Source of the DNA: Spirosoma sp.
Lineage (GTDB): Bacteria; Bacteroidota; Bacteroidia; Cytophagales; Spirosomataceae
Assembly: GCF_026391055.1 (NCBI RefSeq)
Contig: NZ_JAPLET010000019.1
Coordinates: 124,001 to 188,000, forward strand
Reading direction: 5' to 3'
DNA length: 64,000 nucleotides
Shown here: positions 9,010-19,883 of the stretch, piece by piece
How the letters are laid out: each line of letters begins with the position of its first letter
How positions within the stretch are numbered: the first letter of the stretch is position 1
The notes under the pieces: model-generated
The model's input: the letters and a program-made list of their open reading frames with translations, nothing else
Databases searched by the model: none
Told to the model about the DNA's origin: nothing
Program-made: the position numbers and the translations under genes

Positions 9010-10629
9010 ATGAAAAAGCATATATCCTTTGGTGCGTTACTCGTACTGTTAACGTACCTGCTCTCGGCCTGTCACGATGTTAACGTGCCTATTACGACCT
9101 CGTTAACCCCCGATATTTTTCCGCAAAATACCTCGCAGTTTATTCAGGCATCGGGGCCGCCTTACGCAGCTCTGCGCGGTAACTTCTCACTCGATTACTG
9201 GTTCATGCAATCGTTGAGCAGCGATGAGGCCATTCTGCCCGCCCGGGGCGGCAACTGGTATGATAACCAGGGCTACAGGATGCTCCATTACCACGACTGG
9301 ACCAAAGACCACGGGACAACAAACAGTACCTGGAACTGGCTCTCGCTGGTGATCGGCACAACCAACCAAGCTATGTCGATTCTGAACACGACAATACCAG
9401 CCTCAACCCCCGGTAAAGCAATGAATCTAGCTGAGCTGAGAATGGTCCGCGCCCTGTCGTATTTTATGATGATGGATTTATACGGTAACGTACCCATCGA
9501 CACGACCTATGGCGACTTTGCACCGCGCCCGAATACACCCAGAGCGCAGGTATTTTCGTTTATTGAGCGGGAAGTAAAAGCGTCTCTGCCCAATCTGAGC
9601 CGTGCGTCGGGCCAGGCGATTTATGGACGGGCCAATAAATTCACTGGCTTTGCTCTGCTGGCCAAAATGTACCTGAACTCGGAGTATTATACCGGCACAA
9701 AGCGGTATAACGAAGCCATTGTTGCCTGCGACAGTGTGATTAATTCGGGTCTGTATGCCATTGAGCCCCGGTCGACCTACCTGCAAATGTTCTATCCTAA
9801 CAACGGACCGCAAATGAAGGAGTTTATCTTCGCTATTCCTTACGATCCGGCCGCCGGTGGACTGCCCGGTACGAACAGCAATATGTACCATGCGCGCTAT
9901 GATGTACCCCGTTCAGAAACAAAAAAGTTTGGCCTTCCCTTTACGCCCAGTGCCCCGAGAAGCACATTGCCTGAGTTTTATACCAACTTCAAAGATCCGA
10001 ACGATATTCGAAATAATCAGTGGTTAACGGGTCTGCAATTTATGAACGATGGCGTAACACCCGTTACCGTGACGACGACTAAAAAAGGCTACGATCAGTT
10101 CTATACGGGCTCCGATGGGGCTACGCCATACACTTATCAGGTCAATCTGACGCCTGATGTTGTATTGCGTCAGGATGTAGCAACGTACGATTGCGGGAAC
10201 GACGAAATTGCCTGGAATATGGGTTACCGGAACGTAAAGTTCTATCCTGATGGTACGTCGACGTCACGTAACCAGAACAACGACGTGCCCTTGTTTCGGT
10301 ATTCAGATATTATTCTGATGAAAGCAGAGGCTATCCTGCGCGGAGGTTCGCCTACACAGGGGCAAACGGCCCTTTCGCTGGTGAACCAACTGCGATCAAA
10401 CCGGACAACTTCTCCTGCTTTAACCAGCGTGACGCTGGAGGATATTTATGCGGAACGCAGCCGTGAGTTTGCCTGGGAAACCTGGCATCGGAACGATATG
10501 ATTCGGTTCGGCAAGTTCGAGGGCAAATGGGGTTTTAAAACGGACAGTGACGTAAATAAGCGGATTTTCCCAATTCCAACGGGCGCTTTCACGGTTAATC
10601 CGGCTTTGGTACAGAACCCGGGGTATTGA
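9010..10629 (+). CDS. SusD/RagB-type surface glycan-binding lipoprotein
   Basis: A 539-residue lipoprotein with a lipobox LLSAC (Cys 21). The body has SusD-family marks: LAELRMVRALSYFMMMDLYGNVP in the TPR region (read as two adjoining blocks), RANKFTGFALLAKMYLNSEYY, and the C-terminal DVPLFRYSDIILMKAEAIL with YAERSREFAWETWHRNDMIRFG. It caps the SusC barrel on the cell surface and helps capture the glycan. The gene starts 20 bases after susC and shares its transcript. A terminator follows at 10706, which closes the sigma-fecR-susC-susD unit. Confidence 0.95.
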   Translation: MKKHISFGALLVLLTYLLSACHDVNVPITTSLTPDIFPQNTSQFIQASGPPYAALRGNFSLDYWFMQSLSSDEAILPARGGNWYDNQGYRMLHYHDWTKDHGTTNSTWNWLSLVIGTTNQAMSILNTTIPASTPGKAMNLAELRMVRALSYFMMMDLYGNVPIDTTYGDFAPRPNTPRAQVFSFIEREVKASLPNLSRASGQAIYGRANKFTGFALLAKMYLNSEYYTGTKRYNEAIVACDSVINSGLYAIEPRSTYLQMFYPNNGPQMKEFIFAIPYDPAAGGLPGTNSNMYHARYDVPRSETKKFGLPFTPSAPRSTLPEFYTNFKDPNDIRNNQWLTGLQFMNDGVTPVTVTTTKKGYDQFYTGSDGATPYTYQVNLTPDVVLRQDVATYDCGNDEIAWNMGYRNVKFYPDGTSTSRNQNNDVPLFRYSDIILMKAEAILRGGSPTQGQTALSLVNQLRSNRTTSPALTSVTLEDIYAERSREFAWETWHRNDMIRFGKFEGKWGFKTDSDVNKRIFPIPTGAFTVNPALVQNPGY

Positions 10630-10705
10630 TATAGTGCCAGCCGTACCAGTCGGGCGAGATATAACTAACCACACACCCGGGCGGGACGGCCGGTATTATG
10701 GACAC

Positions 10706-10743
10706 GCCCGGACATCTAATGTTGAATGTCCGGGCTTTTTTTA
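10706..10743 (+). terminator. Rho-independent terminator after susD
   Basis: GCCCGGACAT pairs with ATGTCCGGGC across a 10-base loop and is followed by eight T residues (10735-10742). It ends the SusC/SusD unit just before the start at 10751. Confidence 0.88.
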
Positions 10744-10750
10744 CTCAAAG

Positions 10751-12520
10751 ATGAAAGACATTACAAGAAAGACCTTCCTCCATCAACTTATCGGCTTGAG
10801 TGCCTCCGTTGCTTTTTTGCCACTCACTGCCTGGAAAAACGAGGGGCAGGCAGATGATGAATTTTATCAGAAAATGCTTGGGGCAAATACCAAAGAAGTC
10901 AACAAACTCCTCCAAACATTCGCGTCGGAAATTACCGAACTCCGGCGACGGCTGGGTTTTGATCTGGCGAATCTGGCGGCTGCATTCAGTGAACCCCGTT
11001 CGCCGTATTATCGAAAGCCGGAGCTGGTTCCGGTCATGGATAAAATCATTCGTTTTCTGGTGGCAAAGCAGCAGGACGATGGTACCCTCGACCTGGGTAA
11101 TCTGGCGTCTCCTCCCGACACGGCCTTCATTCTGGAACCGCTTTGCACGGCGGCTACTATTCTAAAAACGGCCGGTCTGCTTTCGCTGGTGGAGGTAAAG
11201 AAGCAGCTAAAACAGTTTATTCTAAAGGCGGGCGAAGCCCTGCGAACCGGGGGCGTTCATACGCCGAACCACCGCTGGGTTGTATCGGCAGCTCTGGCTA
11301 AGATAAATGCCCTTTTTCCTAACCCCGCTTACGTCAGGCGGATTGACGAATGGCTGTCGGAAAGGGTGTTTATTGACAAAGAGGGGCACTATCTCGAACG
11401 GAGCATGATCTATTCGGAAGTAATTGACCGGTGCCTGATTACTATGGCGCACCTCCTCAACCGGGCACAACTGCTGGAACCGGTCAGCCGTAACCTGCAA
11501 ATGACTTACTTTTATCTGGAACCCAACGGTGATCTGGTCACAAACGATTCGAGACGCCAGGACCAGTATATGACCGTCAACTGCCTGCCGTATTACCTTG
11601 ATTACCGATATATGGCCATTCAGAATACGAACTCTGAGTTTGCTGCTATTGCCCGTTATATTGAAACGGTAAAAGGCTTTGACGAGCGAATTGGTCCTGA
11701 CTTATTGGCCTATTCTTTGGAAACGCCCCTCTACAAAAAGCCGCTGCCAACGCCCAAAGCACCGTCGATAAACTTTGAAAAGTTCTTCAGGGAAACGAAC
11801 CTCGTCCGAATCCGACGGAACCATACGACGACCACTATTTTTGGAGGAACAGATTTCCCGTTTATTGTCGCTTCGGGGCGGTCGGCAAGCCCTAATTTCT
11901 TCGCTTTTCGTAAGGGAGAGGCTGTCCTAAACTACATGCGCCTGTCGACGAGCTTTTTCAATACCGGTTATTTTCACAGTCAGGGTATTACGTACAAGCA
12001 GGGGGAATACGTACTGCATCAGAAAATCGACGCGCCCTATTACCAGCCGTTACCTAACAAGTATAAACTCGCAACGGGAGATTATAAACATTCTCCCAGC
12101 ACCGACGGGCGTTTCTGGAATAAAATGGACTTCGAGCATCGGCCGCAGAGTAATATCAAAACTATTGAAACCCGCATTGGCATTCGCGAGGCCAATGGCG
12201 CGAACGAACTACGGTTTTCGGCCAAGGGTGCTGCTGGGGTACAGGTAACGATTGAGCTTTGCTTTAGAGCAGGGGGGCAGGTGAGTGGGCTGAAAAAAAT
12301 AGGCGATACGGCCGACAGCTATTTCATAGACGGTGAGTCGGGGCAGTACACATACGGTAAAGACACTATTCAGTTCGGGCCAGGTTTGTTTACGCATAAG
12401 AAAATCAACAGCCTCGAAGGGGAAGTGTATTCCTCGCATTTCGGCAGCCTGAAAACCGAAGGTATTCACGTGTACCTGACAGCCGTTACACCCTTCGAGC
12501 ATACCTTTCGGATTGGCTAG
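10751..12520 (+). CDS. Exported protein of unknown family, possible toroid-fold polysaccharide lyase-like enzyme
   Basis: A 589-residue protein that I do not recognise by name. ATG 10751 opens a Tat-like signal (TRKTFLHQLIGLSASVAFLP); upstream codons in the same frame would read through the terminator. The first half (about 40-330) is helix-rich with repeated amphipathic segments (LLQTFASEITELRRRLG, MDKIIRFLVAKQQDDGTLDL, ERSMIYSEVIDRCLITMAHL), which suggests an alpha/alpha toroid. The second half (about 340-589) looks beta-rich (IRRNHTTTTIFGGTDFPFIV, ETRIGIREANGANELRFSAK). That two-part plan is known from heparinase/lyase families, and NHRW near residue 175 is a possible active-site motif. 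It follows the SusCD unit but has its own start after the terminator. Confidence 0.5.
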   Translation: MKDITRKTFLHQLIGLSASVAFLPLTAWKNEGQADDEFYQKMLGANTKEVNKLLQTFASEITELRRRLGFDLANLAAAFSEPRSPYYRKPELVPVMDKIIRFLVAKQQDDGTLDLGNLASPPDTAFILEPLCTAATILKTAGLLSLVEVKKQLKQFILKAGEALRTGGVHTPNHRWVVSAALAKINALFPNPAYVRRIDEWLSERVFIDKEGHYLERSMIYSEVIDRCLITMAHLLNRAQLLEPVSRNLQMTYFYLEPNGDLVTNDSRRQDQYMTVNCLPYYLDYRYMAIQNTNSEFAAIARYIETVKGFDERIGPDLLAYSLETPLYKKPLPTPKAPSINFEKFFRETNLVRIRRNHTTTTIFGGTDFPFIVASGRSASPNFFAFRKGEAVLNYMRLSTSFFNTGYFHSQGITYKQGEYVLHQKIDAPYYQPLPNKYKLATGDYKHSPSTDGRFWNKMDFEHRPQSNIKTIETRIGIREANGANELRFSAKGAAGVQVTIELCFRAGGQVSGLKKIGDTADSYFIDGESGQYTYGKDTIQFGPGLFTHKKINSLEGEVYSSHFGSLKTEGIHVYLTAVTPFEHTFRIG

Positions 12521-12554
12521 CACTGCGCCAATTTACTAATTAAACCAGTTGTTT

Positions 12555-12567
12555 ACGACAATTGTCG

Positions 12568-12568
<1 letters not shown>
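12555..12568. repeat. 14-bp perfect palindrome between convergent genes
   Basis: ACGACAATTGTCGT is self-complementary. It lies between the stop of the exported toroid-like protein (12520) and the stop of the SGNH hydrolase, whose last base it touches. No T tract follows, so it is not a standard terminator. Confidence 0.5.
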
Positions 12569-13514
<946 letters not shown>

Positions 13515-13518
<4 letters not shown>

Positions 13519-16154
13519 AGGCTGGATGGGATTAATGTTACCGGACCGAGCAAGCCGGAAGGTACGGCCTGCCAGCGCGTAGCGTCAAAAGGTTTATACC
13601 GGATATCAACAATGTTAATGTCGTAAAACTTCTTCCAGCCGGGGTTTAACCGGTCATAGAGCCGCATGTAGTTGGCCGATAGGTTGGTTACGTCGATTTC
13701 CAATTGATTTTCACCAGCTTTCAGGCGGTTAGCGGGTATCGTTAGCTGAAACGGAATACACCAGGCCGTTCCCAATGGCTGGCCGTTCAGTCGTACCTCC
13801 GCCACTTCCCGCACATCGCCGAGGTCGAGATTATAAGACGAGGTCGCAGTGCCAGCGAGTATGTTGACCGTTGTGGTATAGCGAGCCGTTCCGGAGAAGT
13901 ACCCCGCCGAGTCGGAAAGTGTTGTCCAATCGGCAAGGGTGGGTAGCGCAGCCGATAGGTTGAGCGCAGGTTGCGCCTGTTCTGGGTTTTGTCTGATAAA
14001 CTGGATGTGCCAGGGATTTTTCAGTAGAATAGATGTTCCAGTAGGGTTTTTAAGTCGCTGCTGTGCTGCCACATCGGCAAAATCGGGCGTTCCCGAACGG
14101 ACATTGATAAAACACGATTGCCCTGGTTTAAGGGACAGATATACGTCGTTACGGCCATTCTTCCCTTTTCGGACGGGTAATGCCGTTGTCAGATTGGTTA
14201 ACGGGTTATACTGACTAACGAGGCCAGTTGCCGAGAAGGAAATCCAGCCCTGCTTAAACCGGTTGCCGAGATTCGTGATAAAATACTGCGTTGTATCTGC
14301 CGAGAGGCCGGATTTCGACAGGCCCGAACCTTGCCGTTTACGAATGAACGACAACCCCTCTGCCGCCCATGTTTCCGCGCGAACCCCTAAGTTGTTCAGG
14401 GTTTCGAACAGGTTGGCACTGACCGTAACAGTTGGCCGTTTCTGAAGCGTTTGGCCAAGCTGCTGTACAGTTGCTGTTTGCGCCCTGTGGTCATAAAAGC
14501 CAGCCGCCTGCTGAGGCAGTTGCCCGTCGAAAACGATTCGGGCACCTTGCTGAGCCAATTTGTCTAATATCCGAAGCGTAGTAGGGGGAATGTATGTGGT
14601 TCTCGGGACCACAATGACCTGATAAGTAACCCCGCTTACCGCCCGAATGCCCTGTTTGGTTACGGTTAGGCTAGTTAAAAGTGCATCCGATACATAATCA
14701 AACGCGTATCCCTGCTCCGTTAATTGCTCACACAAATGCCCGAATGGTTGCGGCAGCAGCCAACGCTCCACATGGTGAACTTCCAGTTGATGAATCCCAC
14801 CCGCTGATTTCGCCCGGGTTGTCCAGAGATCATGAATTGGGAAATACACCAGCACGTCGTTGTCGGGTTTGCTGCGCTGTAACCGAACCTGACAGCGTTC
14901 GATGTACTGATTAAGCAGCGGCAGATGCGGCCAGAAATGCGAAGTTGGTCCATAGTTCGTTGACGCATAAAACGACCAGCCCGGCCAATTTTCGGCGGGG
15001 GGCGAGTAGGGGATACCGTGGTAAAAAATGTGGTTGATCCCCGATGCCAGCAACTCATCGACCTGCGGCTTTATTTGGGATAGCGACACCTGAAAGTGGT
15101 TGGCCAGCCAGGTGCCGGTTTCCGAACTGACCAGTGGTTTGCCCATCAGGTGAGCCGCCGACGAAGCGAACTTCATGGCCAATGGGTTGGGCGTTCCAAA
15201 ACGGTCAACTTCATAGTTGGCATCCACACGCAGACCCGGAATAGGAAACCGGCTGGAACCGAAGGACTCGGTTTCGGGAATGTCGGCGGCAGCGTACAGA
15301 TCGATCAGGTTGCCGGGCGAGCCATGCGCCTGATTGCGGGTTCGGTAACCTGCCTTATGCGCCCAGTTGTCCCAGGGTTTCGCAAAGCCGTCGAGCAACA
15401 GCTCAGATAACGTTTGGTGGTAATCCTGATGAACGAGAATGCTGGTTTCAGTCTGATTCGTATCCAGAAAAGCGGTTAGCTGGCTTTGGAGGTCATAGCC
15501 TCGCCGTGCCTTGAATTCGGCAAGGAAATTATCTGTCCAGTTCGCACCGTACACCTCGTAGGAGTCATTATAGACGGCGCGGGGTTGTTGGGGTGAATGA
15601 GCCAGAGTTGAATCGAACCGGTGGAGATACTGTTCTACCGCCTGTTTGCTGAAATAATCGATTACGGGGCCCTGCGCGCCCGGTGCAGGGCGTTTAACCT
15701 GTTGTTTGGTTGGATCGGCCGTCAGGTTACCATCGACGAGTTTCCATTCTTTAGCCACCATCGCCGTCGATACGCCCGGCCCGCCAAAAGGCCAGCCAGT
15801 GCCGGTGGTCAGGTCAACGCCCAGACCGAGCCGATTGCCTTCACGAACGGTATGCCCAAAAACGGCCAGCCATTTGTCGGACAGGAAGGGGATGAATTTG
15901 GATTCGTAGCCTTTAACCCCATAAATCGGTATGATATGAACGCCCCCCAGCCCGGCTTTGGCAAACTGTTCGAGTTGATGGGTGATGTCTGCTTCGTTGA
16001 CCGCATTTCCCATCCACCACCAGTACGTCCAGGGGCGGGCAGTATGGCCCAGTGCCTGCTGCTTTTGTGCAACTTGTTGGGGCTGAGCGCAAGCTACCGG
16101 GCTAAAGTGTAGCCCTAAGAGAAGAAGTAAGGCCGCCGGGAAAGAGTACTTCAT
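13515..16154 (-). CDS. GH106-type glycoside hydrolase, probable alpha-L-rhamnosidase
   Basis: An 879-residue exported enzyme (signal peptide ending SPVACAQ). The N-terminal catalytic part has the family marks RPWTYWWWMGNAVNEADITHQ, FAKAGLGGVHIIPIYG and TTGTGWPFGGPGV, and later YNDSYEVYGANWTDNF and SSETGTWL. The C-terminal part is a beta-sandwich ending with the rhamnosidase-type galactose-binding fold (YNLDLGDVREVAEVRLNGQP, LEIDVTNLSANYMR). GH106 enzymes cleave terminal alpha-L-rhamnose from pectic side chains. It is co-transcribed with the SGNH esterase (4-base overlap) and follows the MG2/plug-like gene by 69 bases. Substrate linkage is not readable from the sequence. Confidence 0.88.
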
Positions 16155-16223
16155 GGGTTGATCAACTGTGTAAAAAGCCCTGCAAGGAATACAACGTACC
16201 CATCATGGCCGTACTGTACTCAC

Positions 16224-18626
16224 CTACTTGGGGCTGTTTTTTACTTCAAACAGCGCTCGTTGGCTGCCAGCCTGTCCATCGGTGGTTAAGCCATTTATTT
16301 CGACAACGTAGGTGCCGGTCTGGTCGGACGTGTAAAACTCGGCACGGCCTTTGCCCTGAGCGTCGGTTTTTAAATTTGGGTTCCAATACAAGAGAGTTCG
16401 TCCATCGGGCAGTCGGCTGGTGAGCTGCCGGGGCGTGTCGTAACGGGTCGAATAGAATTCCCGTTGCAGTTGAAGTCCGTCGTAATCCAGTTTCAGCAAA
16501 CGGGCGTCGAGTGGAAAACCGGCCAGATCGCCTTTGTACGTCATGAAGCTGATAACGCCGGGGAACAAGGCCGGACCAATAAAAAACTGGTTGGTAATGA
16601 CGTCGATCTGCTTAATTTTCAGCGGGCTGAATTCAATGACTTTGTCCATATTAAACAGGGGTACGCCATCGAGTATAACCAGCGACGGGTCCTCGAAAGT
16701 TGTCCGGTAGGGCTCATTCGGTACATAAAGCCGAAAGTGCCCCTGCTTTTTCCGGGGCATCACGCCCAGAATATACTCCCGCAAAACCTCCTCCATACGC
16801 GGAAAACGGGTGTACACATCCAGCAGGTACGATTCACCGGGTTTTCCGTAAAACGCCGAGCTGTCGACTGCCGGGTATTGGTACTGGATAACCCGATCGC
16901 CCCAGTACGTAGACTGGACCTGCATGGCAACACTGCGATTGAGTAGTTGGCTGGTTTTCGATTCAGATACGGAAAGTGCGGGCAAGCGCGTAGTTGAAAA
17001 CGTGCCTGAGAAGGGGTTAGTAATCGTTATTTTATACAGACTGTCCTGTGGGTTGGTCTGGACGACGATGTTTCGGGCGCCGTAGAAGTCCTGCATCTCG
17101 AAGCGAATTCTGCCCGACGAGTCACTTCGCGATACATACAATCGAACGGGTTTACCGGCCGATGATAAGTACGTAACAATATTTGGTATCGGCCTTCCGG
17201 TCAGGCTATCGGTTATAGTTCCCTTAATGAGCAACCCGTTATGTTCCGGAGTGAATGCAGGTTTGAGCGGTTGCTTTCCCCGCGCGGAGTTGCCTAGGAC
17301 ATCCTCCCACCGGAACCGGCGCCAGCCATGCGTGAGCATCAGGTTGTCCGTTGCAAGTGTTACGCCCTCATTGCCGGGTTGCAGGTAGTAGTCGGGCGAT
17401 TCGATCCGGCCCTGTAGGTCGGAGGTCATCCATAAATAACTCAGCAAGTTACCCGAAGCTGTTTCGGCCAGTGAATCGACTCGGTAAACCGCCATCGATA
17501 AATTCGTCTGGCGGCCCAGAGCCGTAGCGGCTACGGATGCGTCCAGCGTTACTTTCGTCCGGGATGCATACGAAGGCTGGTCCGGTTTCAGGGTAATTGC
17601 CAGCAGCTGCGCAGGTTGTTTAAAATACAGCCGCTCGCAAACGGGCTTGCCGTCGGCGTTGAAAAGGGTCAGGTGAGAAATGCCGTCACCCAGTACATTT
17701 TTGTCGATCGAAAAGGTTGTTTCCCGTTGAATAGACCGACCTTCTGCAACTTTTATGTCGTTTCGGGTGTGCGCAAACAGGAAGATGGACGAAGCCTCTG
17801 GCACATTGGTACGAACGGTAAGGGTTAGTCGTTCGGTACTGCTTTCGTCAAGGTGCAGGGTATAGCCCTGGTCATACACCGGGGGCAAAGGGCGGGAAAC
17901 GATGCGCCCTTGTCCATCCCGGAAAACGACCCGGTACGCCTGTTCATCCGGCGTCAGACTGAACGTGCCGATGCCGAATTTATGGGACTTAAATCGGGCA
18001 AGGGTATCATTTTGCCCGGACACCAGCCAGCCCTGCACGGCTACCCCCCGCCCCGAGGCATCGGCTACTTTGAACGCTACCTTACCGGGAAGCCCTCGCA
18101 CCAGATTACCACCCTCGGGAAAAAGCGCAACATCGTACTCCGTCGTTTCGCGGAGCAGCGGGAGACCCAGCGGCTTGAAGGGATTAACGACCGTCAGGGT
18201 TTTTTCGAAGAAGAAGTCCGCGCTGAAGTTCTTCATCCAGCTTGTGTAGGCACGCAACAGGTAATTACCCGACCTTAGGGACGACGGCAAAAACAGGCTG
18301 CCGTTCCCACCTTCCGGGTTCAGCGCGACTTTGGTTTGCAGCACTGCCTTTTTCTCTTTGTCCAATAATTCAATGTACGTGACTGTACTTACATCGAGCG
18401 GCTGATGACGTGAGCCATCGACGTAATAGACCTTAAACCACATTGTTTCGCCGGTGAGGTAAAACGCCTGATCGGTATGGACAAACAGCTTTTCCTGGAG
18501 CGTTTGCTGGCGGTATTGCTCAAACGACTGTACAGGCCCCTTGCCCGATGGCATAGACTGCCCCCATAACAGCACCGGAACGAGGGAAAGCAGGGTGAAA
18601 AATACGCGTAGCATAGAAACAGGCAT
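16224..18626 (-). CDS. Exported MG2/plug-like protein (orphan plug, no barrel)
   Basis: An 800-residue protein with a signal peptide (LRVFFTLLSLVPVLLWGQ). An alternative start four codons in (18614) would also give a good signal. An MG2-like beta-sandwich lies at about 40-150 (EKLFVHTDQAFYLTGETMWF, GNYLLRAYTSWM), a carboxypeptidase-regulatory-like domain at about 465-520 (KGTITDSLTGRPIPNIVTYL), and a TonB-plug-like segment at about 610-710 (SLVILDGVPLFNMDKVI, VITNQFFIGP). No barrel follows. Such proteins are frequent in Bacteroidota and unassigned; they probably sit in the periplasm or on the outer membrane. It lies between DUF4249 and GH106 in a minus-strand operon, with gaps of 26 and 69 bases. 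Confidence 0.7.
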   Translation of the reverse strand: MPVSMLRVFFTLLSLVPVLLWGQSMPSGKGPVQSFEQYRQQTLQEKLFVHTDQAFYLTGETMWFKVYYVDGSRHQPLDVSTVTYIELLDKEKKAVLQTKVALNPEGGNGSLFLPSSLRSGNYLLRAYTSWMKNFSADFFFEKTLTVVNPFKPLGLPLLRETTEYDVALFPEGGNLVRGLPGKVAFKVADASGRGVAVQGWLVSGQNDTLARFKSHKFGIGTFSLTPDEQAYRVVFRDGQGRIVSRPLPPVYDQGYTLHLDESSTERLTLTVRTNVPEASSIFLFAHTRNDIKVAEGRSIQRETTFSIDKNVLGDGISHLTLFNADGKPVCERLYFKQPAQLLAITLKPDQPSYASRTKVTLDASVAATALGRQTNLSMAVYRVDSLAETASGNLLSYLWMTSDLQGRIESPDYYLQPGNEGVTLATDNLMLTHGWRRFRWEDVLGNSARGKQPLKPAFTPEHNGLLIKGTITDSLTGRPIPNIVTYLSSAGKPVRLYVSRSDSSGRIRFEMQDFYGARNIVVQTNPQDSLYKITITNPFSGTFSTTRLPALSVSESKTSQLLNRSVAMQVQSTYWGDRVIQYQYPAVDSSAFYGKPGESYLLDVYTRFPRMEEVLREYILGVMPRKKQGHFRLYVPNEPYRTTFEDPSLVILDGVPLFNMDKVIEFSPLKIKQIDVITNQFFIGPALFPGVISFMTYKGDLAGFPLDARLLKLDYDGLQLQREFYSTRYDTPRQLTSRLPDGRTLLYWNPNLKTDAQGKGRAEFYTSDQTGTYVVEINGLTTDGQAGSQRALFEVKNSPK

Positions 18627-18652
18627 AGGGGAGGTCGTTTGGTGGCTGGTTC

Positions 18653-19768
18653 TTACTGCCAGAAGTCAGGTCTTTTGATAACACCACCCCGCAGTCGGCA
18701 ATCCACACAAAACGTGGAAGTGGTCAGGTAGCGCGTCATGTCGTACATGGTGATGACCGCCGGTTGATCCTTGCGGATTTCAGCCAGGGTGAGCGTATCC
18801 GTCGTACAGCTTTCATAACCCGTAATGGCCCGGTAATCCGGGATTTGCGACCGACTGATAAAGAGTCGTTTGGTTACCACCGAACCCACGCGGAAGAAAC
18901 CCAGCACAAGTTCATTGCTATTAGTAGCGCAATACAAATTACCGGTGATCTGCGAGGGTTGCGGGTCAAAAATGGAGCCGATGTTTTGAGTTATTTTGGC
19001 GAGCTGGTCGTAGTAGTCGAAGCCCGTCTGGCTCAACGCGAACTGCCGAACCAGTATGCTGTACTTAACGCCCAGTTTTATCGAACTGCCGGGAATAAAC
19101 GTCAGGGGAAATTGGCTTACCACGTCCTGACTCAGGCGGGTAGTCGATGTGGTCATGATATTGGTTGAACTGGCGTTGCTCCAGCACTGATCGACCTGTA
19201 AGGCGCGGCTGACAAGCTCGTTGTTAATCAGCTCATAGGTGGATGTGTAAGCTGAGTAATACTCCCACGTCTCATCGAATTCCCAGCGGTAGTACCGAGT
19301 GTTGTTCGTTGGGTCGTGGGTGTTCACGTTGATCTGCACGCCATTGTTTTCCTTCCGCCAGCTAATGCTGTCAATCGGGGGCGTCTGAATAACAGGTACG
19401 TAGGCTGAGAAGTACTCGACTCCTTTGGCCGTGCGGATGTGCAGCCGGTAGTTCTCACCCGTTTGGGGCGTAACACCCGCCAGCGTATAGGTACCAGCGG
19501 TGCCTTCGGCGAGGGTGTAAACGGCCTTGTTCTGGCTCTCAATCGTCACGATCGCTTTGGTTTCGACGGTAGGCGCTTTGGTATCGGCCAGGTTCTGCGT
19601 CCTCGACAGGCGAATGGTCGTGGGCGCGCCCGGTGCACTGTCGAAGAATCCATTCACGACCAGATAACTGTTGGGCGACGCCACTTCGGGCGGGCGGTAC
19701 GGGTCAACACACCCGCCAACGAGCAAAACCAAAAACCAGGATAGTATTTTTATAGCTAAGTTTTTCAT
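18653..19768 (-). CDS. DUF4249 lipoprotein, partner of the adjacent TonB receptor
   Basis: A 371-residue lipoprotein with lipobox VGGC (Cys 20) followed by VDPYRPPEVAS. The body begins with an Ig-like strand pattern (NSYLVVNGFFDSAPGAPTTI, YTLAEGTAGTYTLAGVTP) and carries several C-terminal cysteines (CTTD, FCVDCRLRGG). This is the usual DUF4249 profile. The family almost always sits next to a TonB-dependent receptor and is thought to be its surface accessory protein. The frame is open far upstream, but ATG 19768 is the start that gives a lipoprotein signal; the extra upstream codons run through the 98-base hairpin that separates it from the receptor gene. Confidence 0.85.
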   Translation of the reverse strand: MKNLAIKILSWFLVLLVGGCVDPYRPPEVASPNSYLVVNGFFDSAPGAPTTIRLSRTQNLADTKAPTVETKAIVTIESQNKAVYTLAEGTAGTYTLAGVTPQTGENYRLHIRTAKGVEYFSAYVPVIQTPPIDSISWRKENNGVQINVNTHDPTNNTRYYRWEFDETWEYYSAYTSTYELINNELVSRALQVDQCWSNASSTNIMTTSTTRLSQDVVSQFPLTFIPGSSIKLGVKYSILVRQFALSQTGFDYYDQLAKITQNIGSIFDPQPSQITGNLYCATNSNELVLGFFRVGSVVTKRLFISRSQIPDYRAITGYESCTTDTLTLAEIRKDQPAVITMYDMTRYLTTSTFCVDCRLRGGVIKRPDFWQ

Positions 19769-19781
19769 AGTAGAGGACTTG

Positions 19782-19879
19782 GGCCACAGAGATTCACGGA
19801 GGAACGCGGAGATACACAGAGAATCTTTTGAAAACTTCTCTCTGTGTATCTCCGTGTATCTTGGTGCATCTCCGTGGCC
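19782..19879. repeat. Long imperfect inverted repeat of the CACAGAG family
   Basis: Arms of about 41 bases (19782-19822 and 19839-19879) begin with GGCCAC and end with GGAGATACACAGAGA. About four positions in five pair, and a 16-base loop lies between. The arms contain several short direct repeats of the type ACGGAG/ACAGAG. It fills the gap between the TonB receptor stop and the DUF4249 start, so it would be a large hairpin in that transcript. Related sequence occurs at 29303 and 30594. Confidence 0.8.
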
Positions 19880-19883
19880 ACCT

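Noticed and set aside
16157..16166. GTTGATCAAC palindrome upstream of the GH106 start
   Set aside because: Ten bases is short, it lies inside an operon, and no second copy was noticed.
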